Part shown: positions 9,784-20,971 of the stretch, piece by piece | Position numbering within the stretch: position 1 is the first letter of the stretch | Layout: the number at the start of each line of letters is the position of its first letter | Assembly (NCBI GenBank): GCA_905221605.1 | Contig: CAJNDS010001857.1 | Location: forward strand, 234,501-298,500 | Length of the DNA: 64,000 nt | Direction: 5' to 3' | Origin: Symbiodinium natans | Lineage: Eukaryota > Sar > Dinophyceae > Suessiales > Symbiodiniaceae | Program-made: the position numbers and the translations under genes | Notes under the pieces: generated by a model | Database searches by the model: none | What the model was told of the DNA's origin: nothing | What the model saw: only the letters and a program-made list of their open reading frames with translations

Positions 9784-9915
9784 AGGCCCCCCGAAACCCG
9801 AAACCCTAAACCCTAAACCCTAAACCCTAATCCTAAACCCGAAACTCCAAACCGTAAACCCTATGTACGGTTGGGGTGTAGGATTGTCAGGAACACCAAC
9901 AACTCTTCGGCCCTT

Positions 9916-10030
9916 CACTTGGATCTGCATGGGTAGTCACAAGTACGCTGACAAGTAGGAGAAGTACACTCATGATCTCCTTCAAGGCAGTTCTAGCCCG
10001 ACCTACAACTACCCATGAGCCTTCAAGTAC
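9916..10030. mobile_element. Inverted-repeat element, family A
   Basis: CACTTGGATCTGCATGGGTA at the left and TACCCATGAGCCTTCAAGTA at the right. Confidence 0.6.
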
Positions 10031-10129
10031 ACGACTACCTTAACCCCCTACACCCTAAACCCTAAACCCTAAACCCTAAACCCTAAACCTCAACCTGGGA
10101 TCTTCTCCCAGACCACCCCCCCCTCCCAG

Positions 10130-10192
10130 CCTTCGCCAACTGCTACAATCGCCTCTGCCTTCAAAACTTCAGAGTCGTGCTCGTGAACCTGG
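10130..10192 (+). CDS. Candidate exon, plus strand, product unknown
   Basis: A polypyrimidine acceptor (CCCCCCCTCCCAG) opens FANCYNRLCLQNFRVVLVNL, followed by a possible GT donor (CTGG/GTCTC). It is followed at once by the 10206-10307 hairpin element. Confidence 0.42.
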
Positions 10193-10205
10193 GTCTCTTT
10201 CCCAA

Positions 10206-10307
10206 AGAGCCCAATACCTCTTAAATAAGGAATATACCTCAAATCATAATATAGGGATCCTTAATATGATTTGAGGTATATTCCTTATTTTAGGGGTATT
10301 GGGCTCT
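10206..10307. mobile_element. 102-bp near-perfect hairpin element
   Basis: AGAGCCCAATACCTC and GGGTATTGGGCTCT at the ends; the arms AAGGAATATACCTCAAATCA and TGATTTGAGGTATATTCCTT are exact complements around a short ATAATATAGGGATCCTTAATA centre. Confidence 0.75.
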
Positions 10308-10319
10308 CTGGGTTGTGGA

Positions 10320-10894
10320 TGTTTGGGGTATCGCAAGCTGCATTCGTAGCTCAGACCCGGGCGACTTCAAGGCAAAAAACCCGAAAGCCTAAGGGTCTAA
10401 GGGGCCCAAAAGGTTTGGACCTCCGCTTTCCAGCATCCAACCTAAACCATTTATCCACAACATCCCCCAGCAACCGGGGATTGCGGATAGAAACCCCCGA
10501 AGCCTTCGTGTAGATGGACCCTGATTGCAAGCTGAAACCCAACGCCGGCCTAAACTAAGCTCTGCTAGTTCTCTACGCGATGGCCTTTGAGTTAACTGAG
10601 TTCAGTTCCTCCCCTGAAACCACAGAAAGAAGGGTTTAGGGCTTCGGGTTCACCATCTAGGTATACCTCATGTGTTAAGATCCATCTTGCGGAAGGGTTG
10701 CTGATACTAGGGAAAGGGAATTATGGGCCACCTAAATGTGATTACCTTGTCATAACAGGGACCCAAGCGACAACCATAACATGTGGAGAACCTATCACAT
10801 GGATACGAGGCCCCGGCAGTCACCAGTGGATGCAGAATCTGGTGCATGCCGAATTTATTGATGCGAATTGCGCCAACGGCCTCTCACATGCCAG
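10320..10894. other. Unassigned unique island
   Basis: Non-repetitive; a 70-codon plus frame (10698-10910) ends in telomere repeat. Nothing was recognised. Confidence 0.35.
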
Positions 10895-11320
10895 GGCGTT
10901 TAGGGTTTAAGGGTTTAGGGTTAAGGGTTAAGGGTATAGGGTGTAGGGTGTAGGGTTTAGGGTTTAGGGTTTAGGGTTTCGGGTTTCGGGTTTCGGGTTG
11001 GGGTTTGGGGGTTTGGGGGTTTGGGGGTTTGGGGGTTTTGGGGGTTGGGGGGGGTTTGGGTTGTTGGGGGTGTTGGGGGTTTTGGGGTTTGGGGTTTGGG
11101 GTTGTGGGGTTTTGGGGTTTGGGGTTGGGGTTTGGGGCTTGGGGCTTGGGGGCTTTGGGGTTTGGGGTTTGGGGTTTGGGGTTTGGGGTTTGGGGTTTAG
11201 GGTTTAGGGTTTAGGGTTTGGGGTTTGGGGTTTGGGGTTTGGGGTTTGGGGTTTGGGTTTGGGGTTTGGGGTTTGGGGTTTGGGTTTGGGGTTTGGGGTT
11301 TGGGGTTTACATGCCGCTCA
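10895..11320 (+). repeat. Long TTTGGGG-dominated array
   Basis: Starts as TTTAGGG, then more than 30 TTTGGGG-type units (10990-11310) with local slippage. Expected to form G-quadruplexes. The Gly/Trp-rich frames across it are artefacts. Confidence 0.93.
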
Positions 11321-11639
11321 ACGCTAGAAACCCTAAACGCGGACTACAAGCCCTGCAAGCCCCACAAGACTACACCTTCTAAACTCTAAACCCTACAAGC
11401 ACTGTAAAGCGTCTAAAACGTCTAACCCTCCAAGCGCTTTACGCCCTCTGAACCCTAGAAACCTCCAAACCCTACAGCTCCAAACCCTATCCTAACCCCA
11501 AAACCCTAAAACCCCCAACCCCCTTCTTACAAACCCTCCTGGGGTTTGGGGTATTTTGGTCTTGCGGAAGAAAGGCGTCGGATGGAAGCTCAGAGGGGTG
11601 TTAAGGATTCGAGGTTGGGCTGTCCCCCCTTATGCTAAC

Positions 11640-11712
11640 AGTCCTGAATAGGGATTATCATAGGGCGCACTATAATCCCTAGTAAGGACTCATAGTATAA
11701 GGGGGAACATCC
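11640..11712. repeat. Family D element
   Basis: GGGATTATCATAGGG, CACTATAATCCC and TATAAGGGGGAACATCC are shared with 28826-28892. Confidence 0.5.
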
Positions 11713-11941
11713 CAAGTTTGAGGGTTTAAGGGTTGTGAGTCTGAGGGTTTAGGGGGTTTAGGGGGTTTAGGGGTTTTAGGAGTTTAAGGGCTTTAGGGGG
11801 TTTTAAGGGCGTTGAGGGTTTGAGGGGCTTTAGGGTTTGGGGGGTTGAGGGGTTTAAGCGGTTTCAGGACTTAAGGGTTTTAAGGTTTTCGGGTCTGGTG
11901 CGCCCTGCGAGATCCGGAGGGATTAATTTAGGGTTTAGGGT

Positions 11942-12058
11942 TACCCTAAACCCTAAACCCCTAAACCCCTAAACCCCTAAACCCCTAAACCCCTAAACCC
12001 CTAAACCCCTAAACCCCTAAACCCCTAAACCCCTAAACCCTAAACCCTAAACCCTAAA
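11942..12058 (-). repeat. CCCCTAAA array
   Basis: About 10 octamers between heptamers, starting directly after a degenerate G-rich array (11715-11941), so the two form a head-to-head inverted pair with no spacer. Confidence 0.93.
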
Positions 12059-12141
12059 AGAGGCATCCAAGCCACCGAGTCTCCATGAGCAATCCCCATT
12101 AACACCCATCACCCCCTTTCTTTACACTCAGCAACACCTTG

Positions 12142-12239
12142 CTTGGTAGCCCAGTAACCTTTTTTGGGTTTTCTGCTTGCCTTACGGAGCCCCGAACCCA
12201 AAAAATGGTCGGGTAAAGGCTACCACTGGGCAACCAAAG
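12142..12239. mobile_element. Inverted-repeat element, family E
   Basis: CTTGGTAGCCCAGTAAC at the left and TACCACTGGGCAACCAAAG at the right, with internal complementary TTTTTTGGGTT and AACCCAAAAAA. Relatives at 16788-16870 and 5097-5140. Confidence 0.6.
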
Positions 12240-12291
12240 ATGAATATGAACCTACTTCATAGGCTCCAGGAACTACCCTTCTCATGGGTAC

Positions 12292-12292
<1 letters not shown>

Positions 12293-12326
<34 letters not shown>

Positions 12327-12469
12327 GTTTAGGGTTCAGAGGTTAGGGTTTAGGGCTTGGTTTTTTGTTTAGGGTTTGGGTTTAGGTTAGGGTTTTAGGT
12401 TTATGGTTAGGGTTTAGGGTTAGGGTTTAGGTTTAGGGTTTAGGGTTTAGTTGAGGTTGAGGGTTGAGG

Positions 12470-12510
<41 letters not shown>

Positions 12511-12570
12511 GGTTTAGGGTTTAGGGTTTAGGGTTTAGGGTTTAGGGTTTAGGGTTTAGGGTTTACCGGC
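12293..12570 (+). repeat. G32 tract and TTTAGGG/TTGAGGG array
   Basis: An uninterrupted G run of about 32 (12293-12324), degenerate telomere repeat, a block of seven TTGAGGG (about 12460-12510), then TTTAGGG. Confidence 0.9.
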
Positions 12571-12756
12571 TGGGTCCACCCTCAGGCCTGAACCTAAGCC
12601 GAAGGCTTAAGTTCCTAAAAAGCCCAAGATGCCTCCATTGACCACCTTCTCCGGAATTCCTTGAAACGTTCGAACCTTGGATTGGCACCCTAAACCCTAA
12701 ACCCTAAACCCTAAACCCTAAACCCTCTCTACCATATATATTTAAACCTTAATTGT

Positions 12757-13040
12757 ATTTTCAAAATTTGGCCGCTTTATTTTCAGAATTTGGCCGCTTT
12801 ATTTTCAGAATTTGGCCGCTTTATTTTCAGAATTTGGCCGCTTTATTTTCAGAATTTGGCCGCTTCAGAATAAAGGCAAAAGGCTAATTGAATTTCAGAA
12901 TTTGGCCGCTGTGTTTTCAGAATTTGGCCGCTTTATTTTCAGAATTTGGCCGCTTTAGTTTCAGCATTTGGCCGCTTTATTTTCAGAATTTGGCCGCTTT
13001 ATTTTCAGAATTTGGCCGCTTTATTTTCAGAATTTGGCCG
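12757..13040. repeat. 22-bp minisatellite, 12 units
   Basis: The core CAGAATTTGGCCGC recurs 12 times at 22-bp spacing with TTTATTTT between. A 28-bp foreign insertion at about 12866-12893 splits it 5+7. Confidence 0.92.
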
Positions 13041-13319
13041 TTTTTGGCTTTCTCAATGTAGTGGGATTCTCTGGGTGGGTGGGTGTTATATCCGAGCCGT
13101 AAATAAAGCTTAACCATAAAGCTGCTCGACCCGGAGTGCTGAACCCTAAACCCTAAACCCTAAACCCTAAACCCTAAACCGGTTTTGATGGCTTAGGGCT
13201 CAGGGACTTGGGGATTATGGGGAGGTGGGATCGATTTCACGCAGAAAGCTTCAAGTCCCTTCTGTTATAGCGATGGGAACATTGATAGCTTGTTTGGGAT
13301 TACCCCCCACGGGGGCTTT

Positions 13320-13410
13320 TTTGGGGTTTAGGGTTTAGGGTTTAGGGCTTAGGGTTTAGGGTTTAGGGTTTAGGGTTTAGGGTTAGGGTTTAGGGTTTAG
13401 GGTTAACTTG
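13320..13410 (+). repeat. TTTAGGG array
   Basis: About 12 units, facing the CCCTAAA array at 13745. Confidence 0.9.
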
Positions 13411-13744
13411 GGAACGGAGTGAGGATACAGATGTTCGGACATTGCAAGGAGTACACTTGCTGGCAGCCGTAAGTGGGATTCTTGTGAGGATAGTGCCCCT
13501 GCAAATCGAAATAAGTGAAGGGCAGTATTTGGGAACTATTCTGAAAACAGCGAAAAAGGTAGTAACAAAGGAGAAGCGCGCGAGAACACCGTGACAAAGC
13601 ATACGACAAAAGATGCGAGCAGAAACAATTGAAAAGTTGAAGACAAGTGAGAATCGTGTAACAAAAGCTGGCGCGTGAGGAAAAGCGAGACGAAAGTTAG
13701 CGAGAGGGAGGCACGAAAGCGAAAATTGAACAGAGAAAGTCATC
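13411..13744. other. Unassigned AT-balanced island between facing arrays
   Basis: Non-repetitive. A 118-codon minus frame (13390-13746) spans it but is Phe/Ser-rich, ends inside repeat and looks non-coding; no splice-bounded exon was seen. Confidence 0.4.
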
Positions 13745-13810
13745 ACCTAAACCCTAAACCCTAAACCCTAAACCTTAAACCCTAAACCCTAAACCCTAAA
13801 CCCTAAACCC
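13745..13810 (-). repeat. CCCTAAA array
   Basis: About nine units. Confidence 0.92.
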
Positions 13811-13852
13811 CCTAATCTTCTAGCCAGCCCTAGGCCCTCAATGCACTCAAAC

Positions 13853-13948
13853 CCTCTTGCTTAACCGAGCATCAATTCCGTCACAAACGAAGGCGTTGTC
13901 AGAGAAATGCCCATCGTTCGAGGACTTTAGGTGCTCCTCTTGCAGGCC
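13853..13948 (-). CDS. Candidate exon (32 codons), product unknown
   Basis: Reads GLQEEHLKSSNDGHFSDNAF and on to VCDGIDARLSKR. It is hydrophilic with natural codon use, next to a CCCTAAA array. No family was recognised. Confidence 0.42.
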
Positions 13949-14559
13949 CTCCCTTGGGAGGGTTTAAGGTTGAAGGTTCAGGGTTTTGGGCTGATGCTGT
14001 CGGTCGCCTCCTAAGGTTGATAGCGTACTGAGGCAGGGTTTAGGGTTTTTAGAGCTTTAGGGAGGGATCCCCGCAGCCCAAGGCCCCTAAAATTCAAGCC
14101 GTTTTTGCTTCCCAAACCAGCAGCCCCGTGCCCTTTTCGGGTTCAGGGTTTTGGGTTTGGGGTTTGTTTTAGGGTGAGGTCTAGGGTTTAGGGTTTGTAA
14201 GAGTGCCTCCTTGCGTCCCTTTAAGTCTCAATCAGGACCCCGATCTGTCGTTGAGAGACCTGGGCCTGCCCAAACCCGAAACACAGGTCCGAAAGCCCCA
14301 AAACCAGAGAGCCCTATACGCCTAGACCCGAAACCCTGAACCCCAAAACCCTCAACCCCGAAACCCTAAACCCTAAACCCTACCCCTGAACCCCAAAACC
14401 CTCAACCCCGAAACCCTAAACTGGCGAGAGCACCGCTTCCACCGCTCCCCCCTTTTCTTGGGGTGCTCGAGCCTCTCGGAGCCCTGGCGCATCCTGGCGC
14501 CTAGCGAACTCAGACCTGGGAGGGGCCAGCGCCTCCCAGCAAACCCTGCGGAGCTGCAC

Positions 14560-14675
14560 CCTAAACCCTAAACCCTAAACCCTAAACCCTAAACCCTAAA
14601 CCCTAAACCCTAAACCCTAAACCCTAAACCCTAAACTCTAAACCCTAAACCCTAAACCCTAAACCCTAAACCCAG
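14560..14675 (-). repeat. CCCTAAA array
   Basis: About 16 units. The islands 14425-14555 and 14680-14885 on either side are open in several frames and are not assigned. Confidence 0.93.
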
Positions 14676-15324
14676 ATCCCGCAGCGTTGAGGACCTTGAG
14701 GCTTTGCCCGACCCAGGGAGCAGCTTGAGGGGTCCAGGCTGACTGGGTGTGACTCCTTGGGACCCCCCTTTCCAGTGTGGCCCCAATTTTCGCCGAGCCT
14801 GCTTTGCGGTCCTGTCGGACCCCCCCCCCCCCGCGACCTTCGTGAAAATCCTAGCCACCGCTTTCAAGTAAAGCAAGAAGCCCCCCATTGCTAGGGGGGG
14901 TTTGGACCCTAAACCCTGAAAGAGAATAGTTCGGGTGCGGGGTGGGGCTGCTAAGCTATGCTATCGCGCGGTAAGGAGTGCGCCCTAAATCTAGAAGGCG
15001 CACTGATACGCACCCTAAGCCCTTTAAACCCTCAACCCTCAACCCTAAACTCTAAACCCTAAACCCTAAACCCTTTAAACCCTTTAAACCCTAAACCCTA
15101 AACCCTAAACCCTAAACCGGTCCTTCAGCGCTGCGAAGCGCATGCCAGTCGGGAACCTGGGGGCTGCTTGGCTGCACTCAGGAGGGTTGCTATAAATTAA
15201 AACTTTTAGCTGCCTTATTAAGAAACCCAATAAACCCAAAAAAGCTAAAGATCTAAAGTTACAGTAAAGTGCCACAAAGGCTGTCTCTGGGGGATGTTCA
15301 GGGCTTCGGGCTTCGGGCTTAGGG

Positions 15325-15600
15325 CTTATTTGGGTTTAGGGTTTAGGGTTTAGGGTTTAGGGTTTAGGGTTTAGGGTTTAGGGTTTAGGGTTTAGGGTTT
15401 AGGGTTTAGGGTTTAGGGTTTAGGGTTTAGGGTTTAGGGTTTAGGTAGGGTTTAGGGTTTAGGGTTTAGGGTTTAGGGTTTAGGGTTTAGGGTTTAGGGT
15501 TTAGGGTTTAGGGTTTAGGGTTTAGGGTTTAGGGTTTAGGGTTTGGGGGGTCTGGGGTTTGGGCTTTGGGCTTTGGGGTTTGGGGTTTGGGGTTTGGGCT
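15325..15600 (+). repeat. TTTAGGG array, then TTTGGGG
   Basis: About 30 near-perfect heptamers, ending in TTTGGGG/CTTTGGG variants. The island 15119-15171 before it reads AAPRFPTGMRFAALKD on the minus strand, a weak exon candidate. Confidence 0.93.
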
Positions 15601-16012
15601 TTCGTTTAGTGGTTTGTACGTTTTACGTACTTGTTGACGAGGCTTCAGAAAGTCCGCAAACCCGAAACCACCAAATCTCCAAACAAGCCTTAGACCCTCA
15701 GCCCTGAACTCTACAGCCTAAACCCTAAACCCGAAACCCCAACCCTAAACCCCAAACCCTCCACAAGGCAGGCTCTTCAGGGATTCTTGGACTGGGAGGT
15801 CTTTGAGTCTTTGGCTTCGAAATTGGAATCGCTTAGGTTCCGAGCCCAAAGCCTAAACCCTACGTAGAACCCCAAATCCAAAACCCGAAGCCCGAAACCC
15901 TAGAACCCAAAATCCAAAACCCTACAAAACCCTAGAACCCAAAACCCTGAACCCTAAACCCTAGAACCCTAAACCCTAAACCCTAGAACCCTAAACCCTA
16001 AACCCTAAATCC

Positions 16013-16087
16013 CCCGCCGAGTTGCAGCAACATCAGCTCGCTTAGCAATCCCGTCACGTCCTGAGTGGCAGGCTCCCCGGACTCCTC
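16013..16087 (-). CDS. Candidate exon (25 codons), product unknown
   Basis: The acceptor GCCTGACAG is followed by EESGEPATQDVTGLLSELML and LQLGG. The right flank is a long TTTAGGGG array and the left flank a CCCTAAA array. Confidence 0.5.
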
Positions 16088-16099
16088 CTGTCAGGCACT

Positions 16100-16430
16100 C
16101 CAGGGTTTAGGGGTTTAGGGTTTAGGGTTTTGAGGGTTGAGGGTTTAGGGTTTAGGGGTTTAGGGTTTAGGGTTTAGGGTTTAGGGGTTTAGGGGTTTAG
16201 GGGTTTGGGGGGTTAGGGGTAAGGGGTTTAGGGGTTTAGGGGTTTAGGGGGGTTTAGGGTTAGAGGGTTTCGGGGTTTAGGGGTTTAGGGGTTTAGGGGT
16301 TTAGGGGGTTAGGGGTTTAGGGGTTAGGGGTTTAGGGGTTTAGGGGTTTAGGGGTTTAGGGGTTTAGGGGTTTAGGGGTTTAGGGGTTTAGGGGTTTAGG
16401 GGTTTAGGGGTTTAGGGGTTTTTTAGGGTC
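16100..16430 (+). repeat. TTTAGGGG octamer array
   Basis: Dominated by TTTAGGGG (more than 25 units). Confidence 0.93.
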
Positions 16431-16433
16431 AGC

Positions 16434-16720
16434 TTGTTTTGCGGGCACCACAAACGATATGGAGAGGCGGGGCCCGGACTTAGAACAGCCCCCCTACGTG
16501 GCTTCCTTCCAAAGACCTCCAGAACCTGAGAAATCAAGTGCCCTGGGTTGCACCTCCTGGTCATCACCAGTTCTTTCCTGCCTGGGCTTGGGTGCTTCGG
16601 GTTTTAGCACTCGAATCCTCTGAACGACCGCCCTCCTTTTCAAACAACAGGACCTGACGATACACACCCAGCAGAAAGATGCATTTTGCGGGCTTAACTT
16701 GGTACCCAGCAGCCATACCC
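16434..16720. other. Unassigned unique island
   Basis: A strong acceptor (CTTTTCAAACAACAG at about 16650) precedes the plus-strand reading DLTIHTQQKDAFCGLNLVPS, a possible exon; the rest is unassigned. Confidence 0.38.
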
Positions 16721-17168
16721 TAAACCCTAAACCCTAAACCCTAAACCCTAAACCCCAAACCCTAAACCCTAAACCCTAAACCCTGAACCTGAATAAGGGC
16801 ACCCTTTCTTGCTACCTTAGAAGGGAGCCTTGAACCAACAAAAAAGGGTAAAGGGCACCACTGGGCTACCCCAAACCCTAAACCCTAAACCCTAAACTCT
16901 GAACCCCTAAACCCAAAACCCCTAAACCCTAAACAAGTTAAGATTCGGGAGCGGGGGTTGGTACGGACAGCCTTGGAGCCGAACAAACATGCCAGGTCAT
17001 GCAAGGACAGAGCAGCTCTCACGGGACAAAAGGAGGGACCCTTATAAGGGGCCTTGGGGGTTCTTTAGGGTAGGGTCTAGGGTTTCGGGTTTAGGGTTTA
17101 GGGGTTTAGGGGTTTACGGGTTTAGGGGTTAGGGTTTAGGGTTTAGGGTTTAGGGTTAGGGTTTGCGG

Positions 17169-17286
17169 ACTTGGTTGGGTATTTTTAAGTAGGGATATAA
17201 GTACGGTAACTATCATTACAACTGGTTATAACCTTATTTAGGGCACCTATCACCCTACTTTTTCCTACCCATGAACCTCCAAGTAG
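17169..17286. mobile_element. Inverted-repeat element, family A
   Basis: The right end TACCCATGAACCTCCAAGTA is clear; the left end is degenerate. Confidence 0.5.
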
Positions 17287-17474
17287 GGGCTACTTAGGGA
17301 TTCTCTGGGCTACTTAGGTATACAGGGACTATAAGGTATATATGAGGGTTATATAGGGGAATAAGATTAAGGATCCCTTCGAGGGGCCCCTTCAAGCTCG
17401 GACAGCATGCTTTCCAAGTTGCCCATCGATCGAAGCATCGGAACTTACCTGCACACCAACGCCCCCTCAACCAT

Positions 17475-17640
17475 TGGGTTTAGGGCTTGTGGTTTTGGGT
17501 TTAGGGTTTAGGGTTTAGGGTTTAGGGTTTAGGGTTTAGGGTTTAGGGTTTAGGGTTTAGGGTTTAGGGTTTAGGGTTTAGGGTTTAGGGTTTAGGGTTT
17601 AGGGGTAGGGTTTAGAGTTTAGGGGTTAGGGTTTAGGTGG
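17475..17640 (+). repeat. TTTAGGG array
   Basis: About 22 units. The minus-strand reading before it (17395-17450: MGNLESMLSELEGA) is a weak exon candidate. Confidence 0.93.
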
Positions 17641-17740
17641 TTCATGGTAACTCAAGACAAGTAGGCAGGGTAACGGTACTCGTATCCCCACTGAAGGTAT
17701 ACACAACCCTACGAATTATCTCCCCATGAACCCTCAGGCA
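17637..17740. mobile_element. Inverted-repeat element, family A (degenerate)
   Basis: GGTGGTTCATGGTAACT at the left and TCCCCATGAACCCTCAGG at the right. Confidence 0.45.
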
Positions 17741-18299
17741 ACCCTTCGCCAAAACTTCTTCTTGAGTGGCTCCAAAACCTCCGACCCTAAAGGCCACATG
17801 GCGGGGTTGATCTACTTTTTTGGAGTTTAGGGTTTGAGGTTTAGGGTTTAGGAGTTTAAGGTTTAGGGTTTGGAGTTTCGGCCCCTTGGGGGGGTGTTTA
17901 GGAACTGAACCCTCTCCGAAACCCCCAAATACCCCCAAAACCATGAGCACGAATGCAGGTAGGGCCATTAAGCCCTACACCGCATCGGGTAGACCACCCC
18001 TGCCGCTGCCAGGCCTGCCCTCACCCTAGACCCCAAGCCCTACTATAGGGGTCGGAATCATTACTAAAACCACTCCCTTATGGTCCCTACATTAATGAAC
18101 CCCAAGACCCTATTCCGATTTCTACAGGCGCCTCTATTAGAATCATTCGACCCTAGACCCTCAAGCCTGCACACAACTTCGAAGAGCGCAGCATCCCACC
18201 CTACACTTGCCCCGAAGCCCTCAGATGCGAAAACCCTCCTCCCTAAACCCCTAAACCCGAAACCCTAAACCCTAAACCCTAAACCCTAAACCCGAAACC

Positions 18300-18416
18300 C
18301 TCTGCTCCGACTTCGAGGTCCGGCACCCGGGCGCCTGCTTCTTCCCTGACTGCCACTCCCTCCACCAAAAGGGTTTGTCCGGGTTTTTCGGCAACACCTG
18401 GAGCCCAGAGGAGAGC
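18300..18416 (+). CDS. Candidate exon, plus strand, Cys/His-containing
   Basis: Reads LCSDFEVRHPGACFFPDCHS and on to GFFGNTWSPEES with C-ending codons, which favours the plus strand. The minus strand is also open here (EGVAVREEAGARVPDLEVGA), so the strand is uncertain. Confidence 0.35.
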
Positions 18417-18429
18417 AGGGGGAGAGAGA

Positions 18430-19560
18430 GACTCCTCTTCAAGCGGGTCTATATAAGGTGGACAAGGCAGGCCACATGAAAACAGATACCAATGCGAGTA
18501 CCTAGGTAAACAAATTAAGGAAACAAGTATACATGTATATGCATATATGATATTCACATATCCATATGGCAAAATAGGCCCCAGGACCCCGGAGCTTCGA
18601 CATGTATCTCGGCAGAACTTTTACAGCAAAACAACTAAAGGAATGTTCTTTATAAGCCTGATTCCACCCTTACCAACTGCAAATTGCATTCGGGCGCACA
18701 ATCTGCACTGGAACGCAGGTGGACTGCTACGCAACCAAAAAATTGGCTGGCAGAGGCCTGCACGTTCGAGACATGCTCGAAACGCAACACCACGCGGCCC
18801 GTCGCACGGATCCATTTTCAGGGTCCGGAAAATTACAGAAAACGTAGGACACGTCAGATGACCTCGGTACCCTCATGGGGGGGGGGGGGGTTCTATAATG
18901 AAATTTGGGAAAGAAGTAAGGGTTCTCCAATTTTGGGAGATACCCGTATGTATCTGCTTATATACACATGTATACTTATACGCTCACGCCCCCTCCCATG
19001 ATCTGCGTCGCAAAGCCTTTCGGTCACATCAAACTCCGATTCAAACCTAATTCGACATTTATATTAAGAGGCCACACTCTTAGAGATCTTCCTCTGAGAA
19101 TCCTCTGGCCAAATGCGTCTTCAAGTCTGATGAGAGATGTAAACTCGAAGGCCACACTTGAATACATCCTCTTCAATCCACAAGGTCTGTTTTCACTGCG
19201 GTATGTGGCAAGAAAGAAGCCATGATGTTCGAGATTAAAAAAGAGGCGTATCGTGGATAGCTACGTTTTTGCTCGGCTTAAACAGAAAATGTGAGCCGGT
19301 ATGGCTGCACAAAGCAAGCCAAGAACAGAGAGGTAGATCATTGGGGTGGGGCATACAATCATATGTACTTATGCATTTACTTCTGTATGTATATATATGT
19401 ATATATATATATATATATTCTCCATATATACACACAAATAATGTTGGTGTGTACAATAAACAGCCCCAAGCCCTGAGCCTTCAAGAGCTCCTCAGGACTT
19501 GCCAGCTCTTGTGGCGCCTTTTTTGGAGGGCTTAGCGGGGGGCTGTTAGGGCTTTCGGGT
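18430..19560. other. Unassigned unique region without telomere repeat
   Basis: Over 1 kb of ordinary-composition DNA with TA-rich microsatellite at 19385-19425 and a G12 run at about 18879. Several 60-105-codon frames on both strands overlap one another and none stands out. Possibly a larger intron or a diverged insertion. Confidence 0.4.
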
Positions 19561-20114
19561 TGGGGGTAAGACCTTTCGGGTCCAAAAAAATCCGGGAGCC
19601 TCGTGGTTCAGGGTTTAGGAGCTCAAAGGTTGAAGGGTTTAAGGGCTTACGGGCTCAAGGGCCTTGAACTGCTACTCCCCTTAGACCCCGACTGCGCTGC
19701 TTGCAATTCTCCTTGGGCTTTATATGCACAACTATGCAGCATGACTGCTGAAAAAACGACCGGGAAGCGAGCTCAGCACTTAAGTCTACGGCCTGAGCGG
19801 AATGCCGCGGGCGATCAGGAAGAGGATCCCTAAGCCCTGAACCCGAAAGCGACCCGAAGCGCCACAGCAAACCCCGGACATGCTGCAAAGGGAGAAAACT
19901 GGCAAGCACCAGAAGGACCCGCGAAATTTTTGGGGAGCTTCAAAAGTCAGGGGCCCCTTTTTAAGGGGTTCTCATAACAAGGAGTATCGGATTTGGGTAT
20001 TCTATTAGCGGGAGGGCCTTTATGTTTGGAAAGGCCCTAATATCAGAGTCTGCTGCATTGGGCTTTTGCGGTCAAGGGTTTAGCGCTTAGGGCCCACACA
20101 CCTGCAACGGGCAC

Positions 20115-20210
20115 CTGCTTCTGCGCGGCATACTGGCTTTCGGGGTACAAAACGTTGGCATGAACAAGGTCTTCCTGCGCCGGACGGATGCACTCCACCA
20201 GCAAGGGATT
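20115..20210 (-). CDS. Candidate exon (32 codons), product unknown
   Basis: Reads NPLLVECIRPAQEDLVHANV and on to SQYAAQKQ, ending at a GT donor (CAG/GTGCCC). Good amino-acid composition. Confidence 0.52.
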
Positions 20211-20839
20211 AAGACTCCTAACCCTAAGGTTGTACCCCTCAGGTTTCCCTGAACATCCCCTAAAATACTGTAGACCCCAAATAGTAGGATCCCTTATAAT
20301 AATAAGGACCCCAATAAGGTATCCCAAAGATCGTAAACCCCCATATTCCCTTAAGAGGATCCCAAGGGTACAAGCTTCGGGCCGTTGGGGTCCAAGGCAG
20401 AGTGTCAAACCACGCTCTGGCTGTCAGCACTGACCCAGGGTTTTGGATTTAGGGTTTAGAGTTGAGGGTTTAGGGTTTAGGGTTTAGGGTTTAGGGTTTA
20501 GGTTTGGGTTTAGGGTTTAGGGTTTAGGGTTTAGGGCCTCAACCTCTGATTTACTAACCTCTGCAACAGCTTGGAACACCTTTGCGCCCTGTAAGCTGTG
20601 CCGCATCGTACTACCAGCGGAGTCAGGCTATGTAAGCTATGCTCAGTGCGTTGGCACTTGCGCCCTCAGCCCCCCCCCCCCCCATACAGAGACCGTGAGT
20701 AGCACCCAGGAGCAAGCCCTAAACCCTAAACCCTGAACCTTACACCCTAAACCCCAAACCTAAACCCCAAACCCTACTAAACCCTAAACCTAAACCCCAA
20801 ACCCTGAAACCCTAAAACCCCCCCCCCCCCCCCCCCCCC

Positions 20840-20971
20840 CTGTTTAGTGCCCTGGTCCTGGACCAGATCCTCCTCATGGAATCCCTGGAACCACATGGGA
20901 GGCTTGGTGAGCAAAATCACGGCTTGCCCGCCCTTCGTGGACGGCAATATCTGGTAGATCTTGGGAACCTC
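20840..20971 (-). CDS. Candidate exon (44 codons), product unknown
   Basis: Reads EVPKIYQILPSTKGGQAVIL and continues LTKPPMWFQGFHEEDLVQDQ. It is one of the most protein-like islands in the window. Sense upstream is telomere repeat ending TTCTTCTG/AG; downstream is a run of about 20 G (C on the plus strand). Confidence 0.6.

Noticed and set aside
10998-11214. 69-codon Gly/Trp/Phe frames
   Set aside because: Direct translation of the TTTGGGG array in two frames.
12757-13040. CRISPR-like array
   Set aside because: Units are contiguous 22-mers without unique spacers, in a eukaryotic genome with no cas genes.
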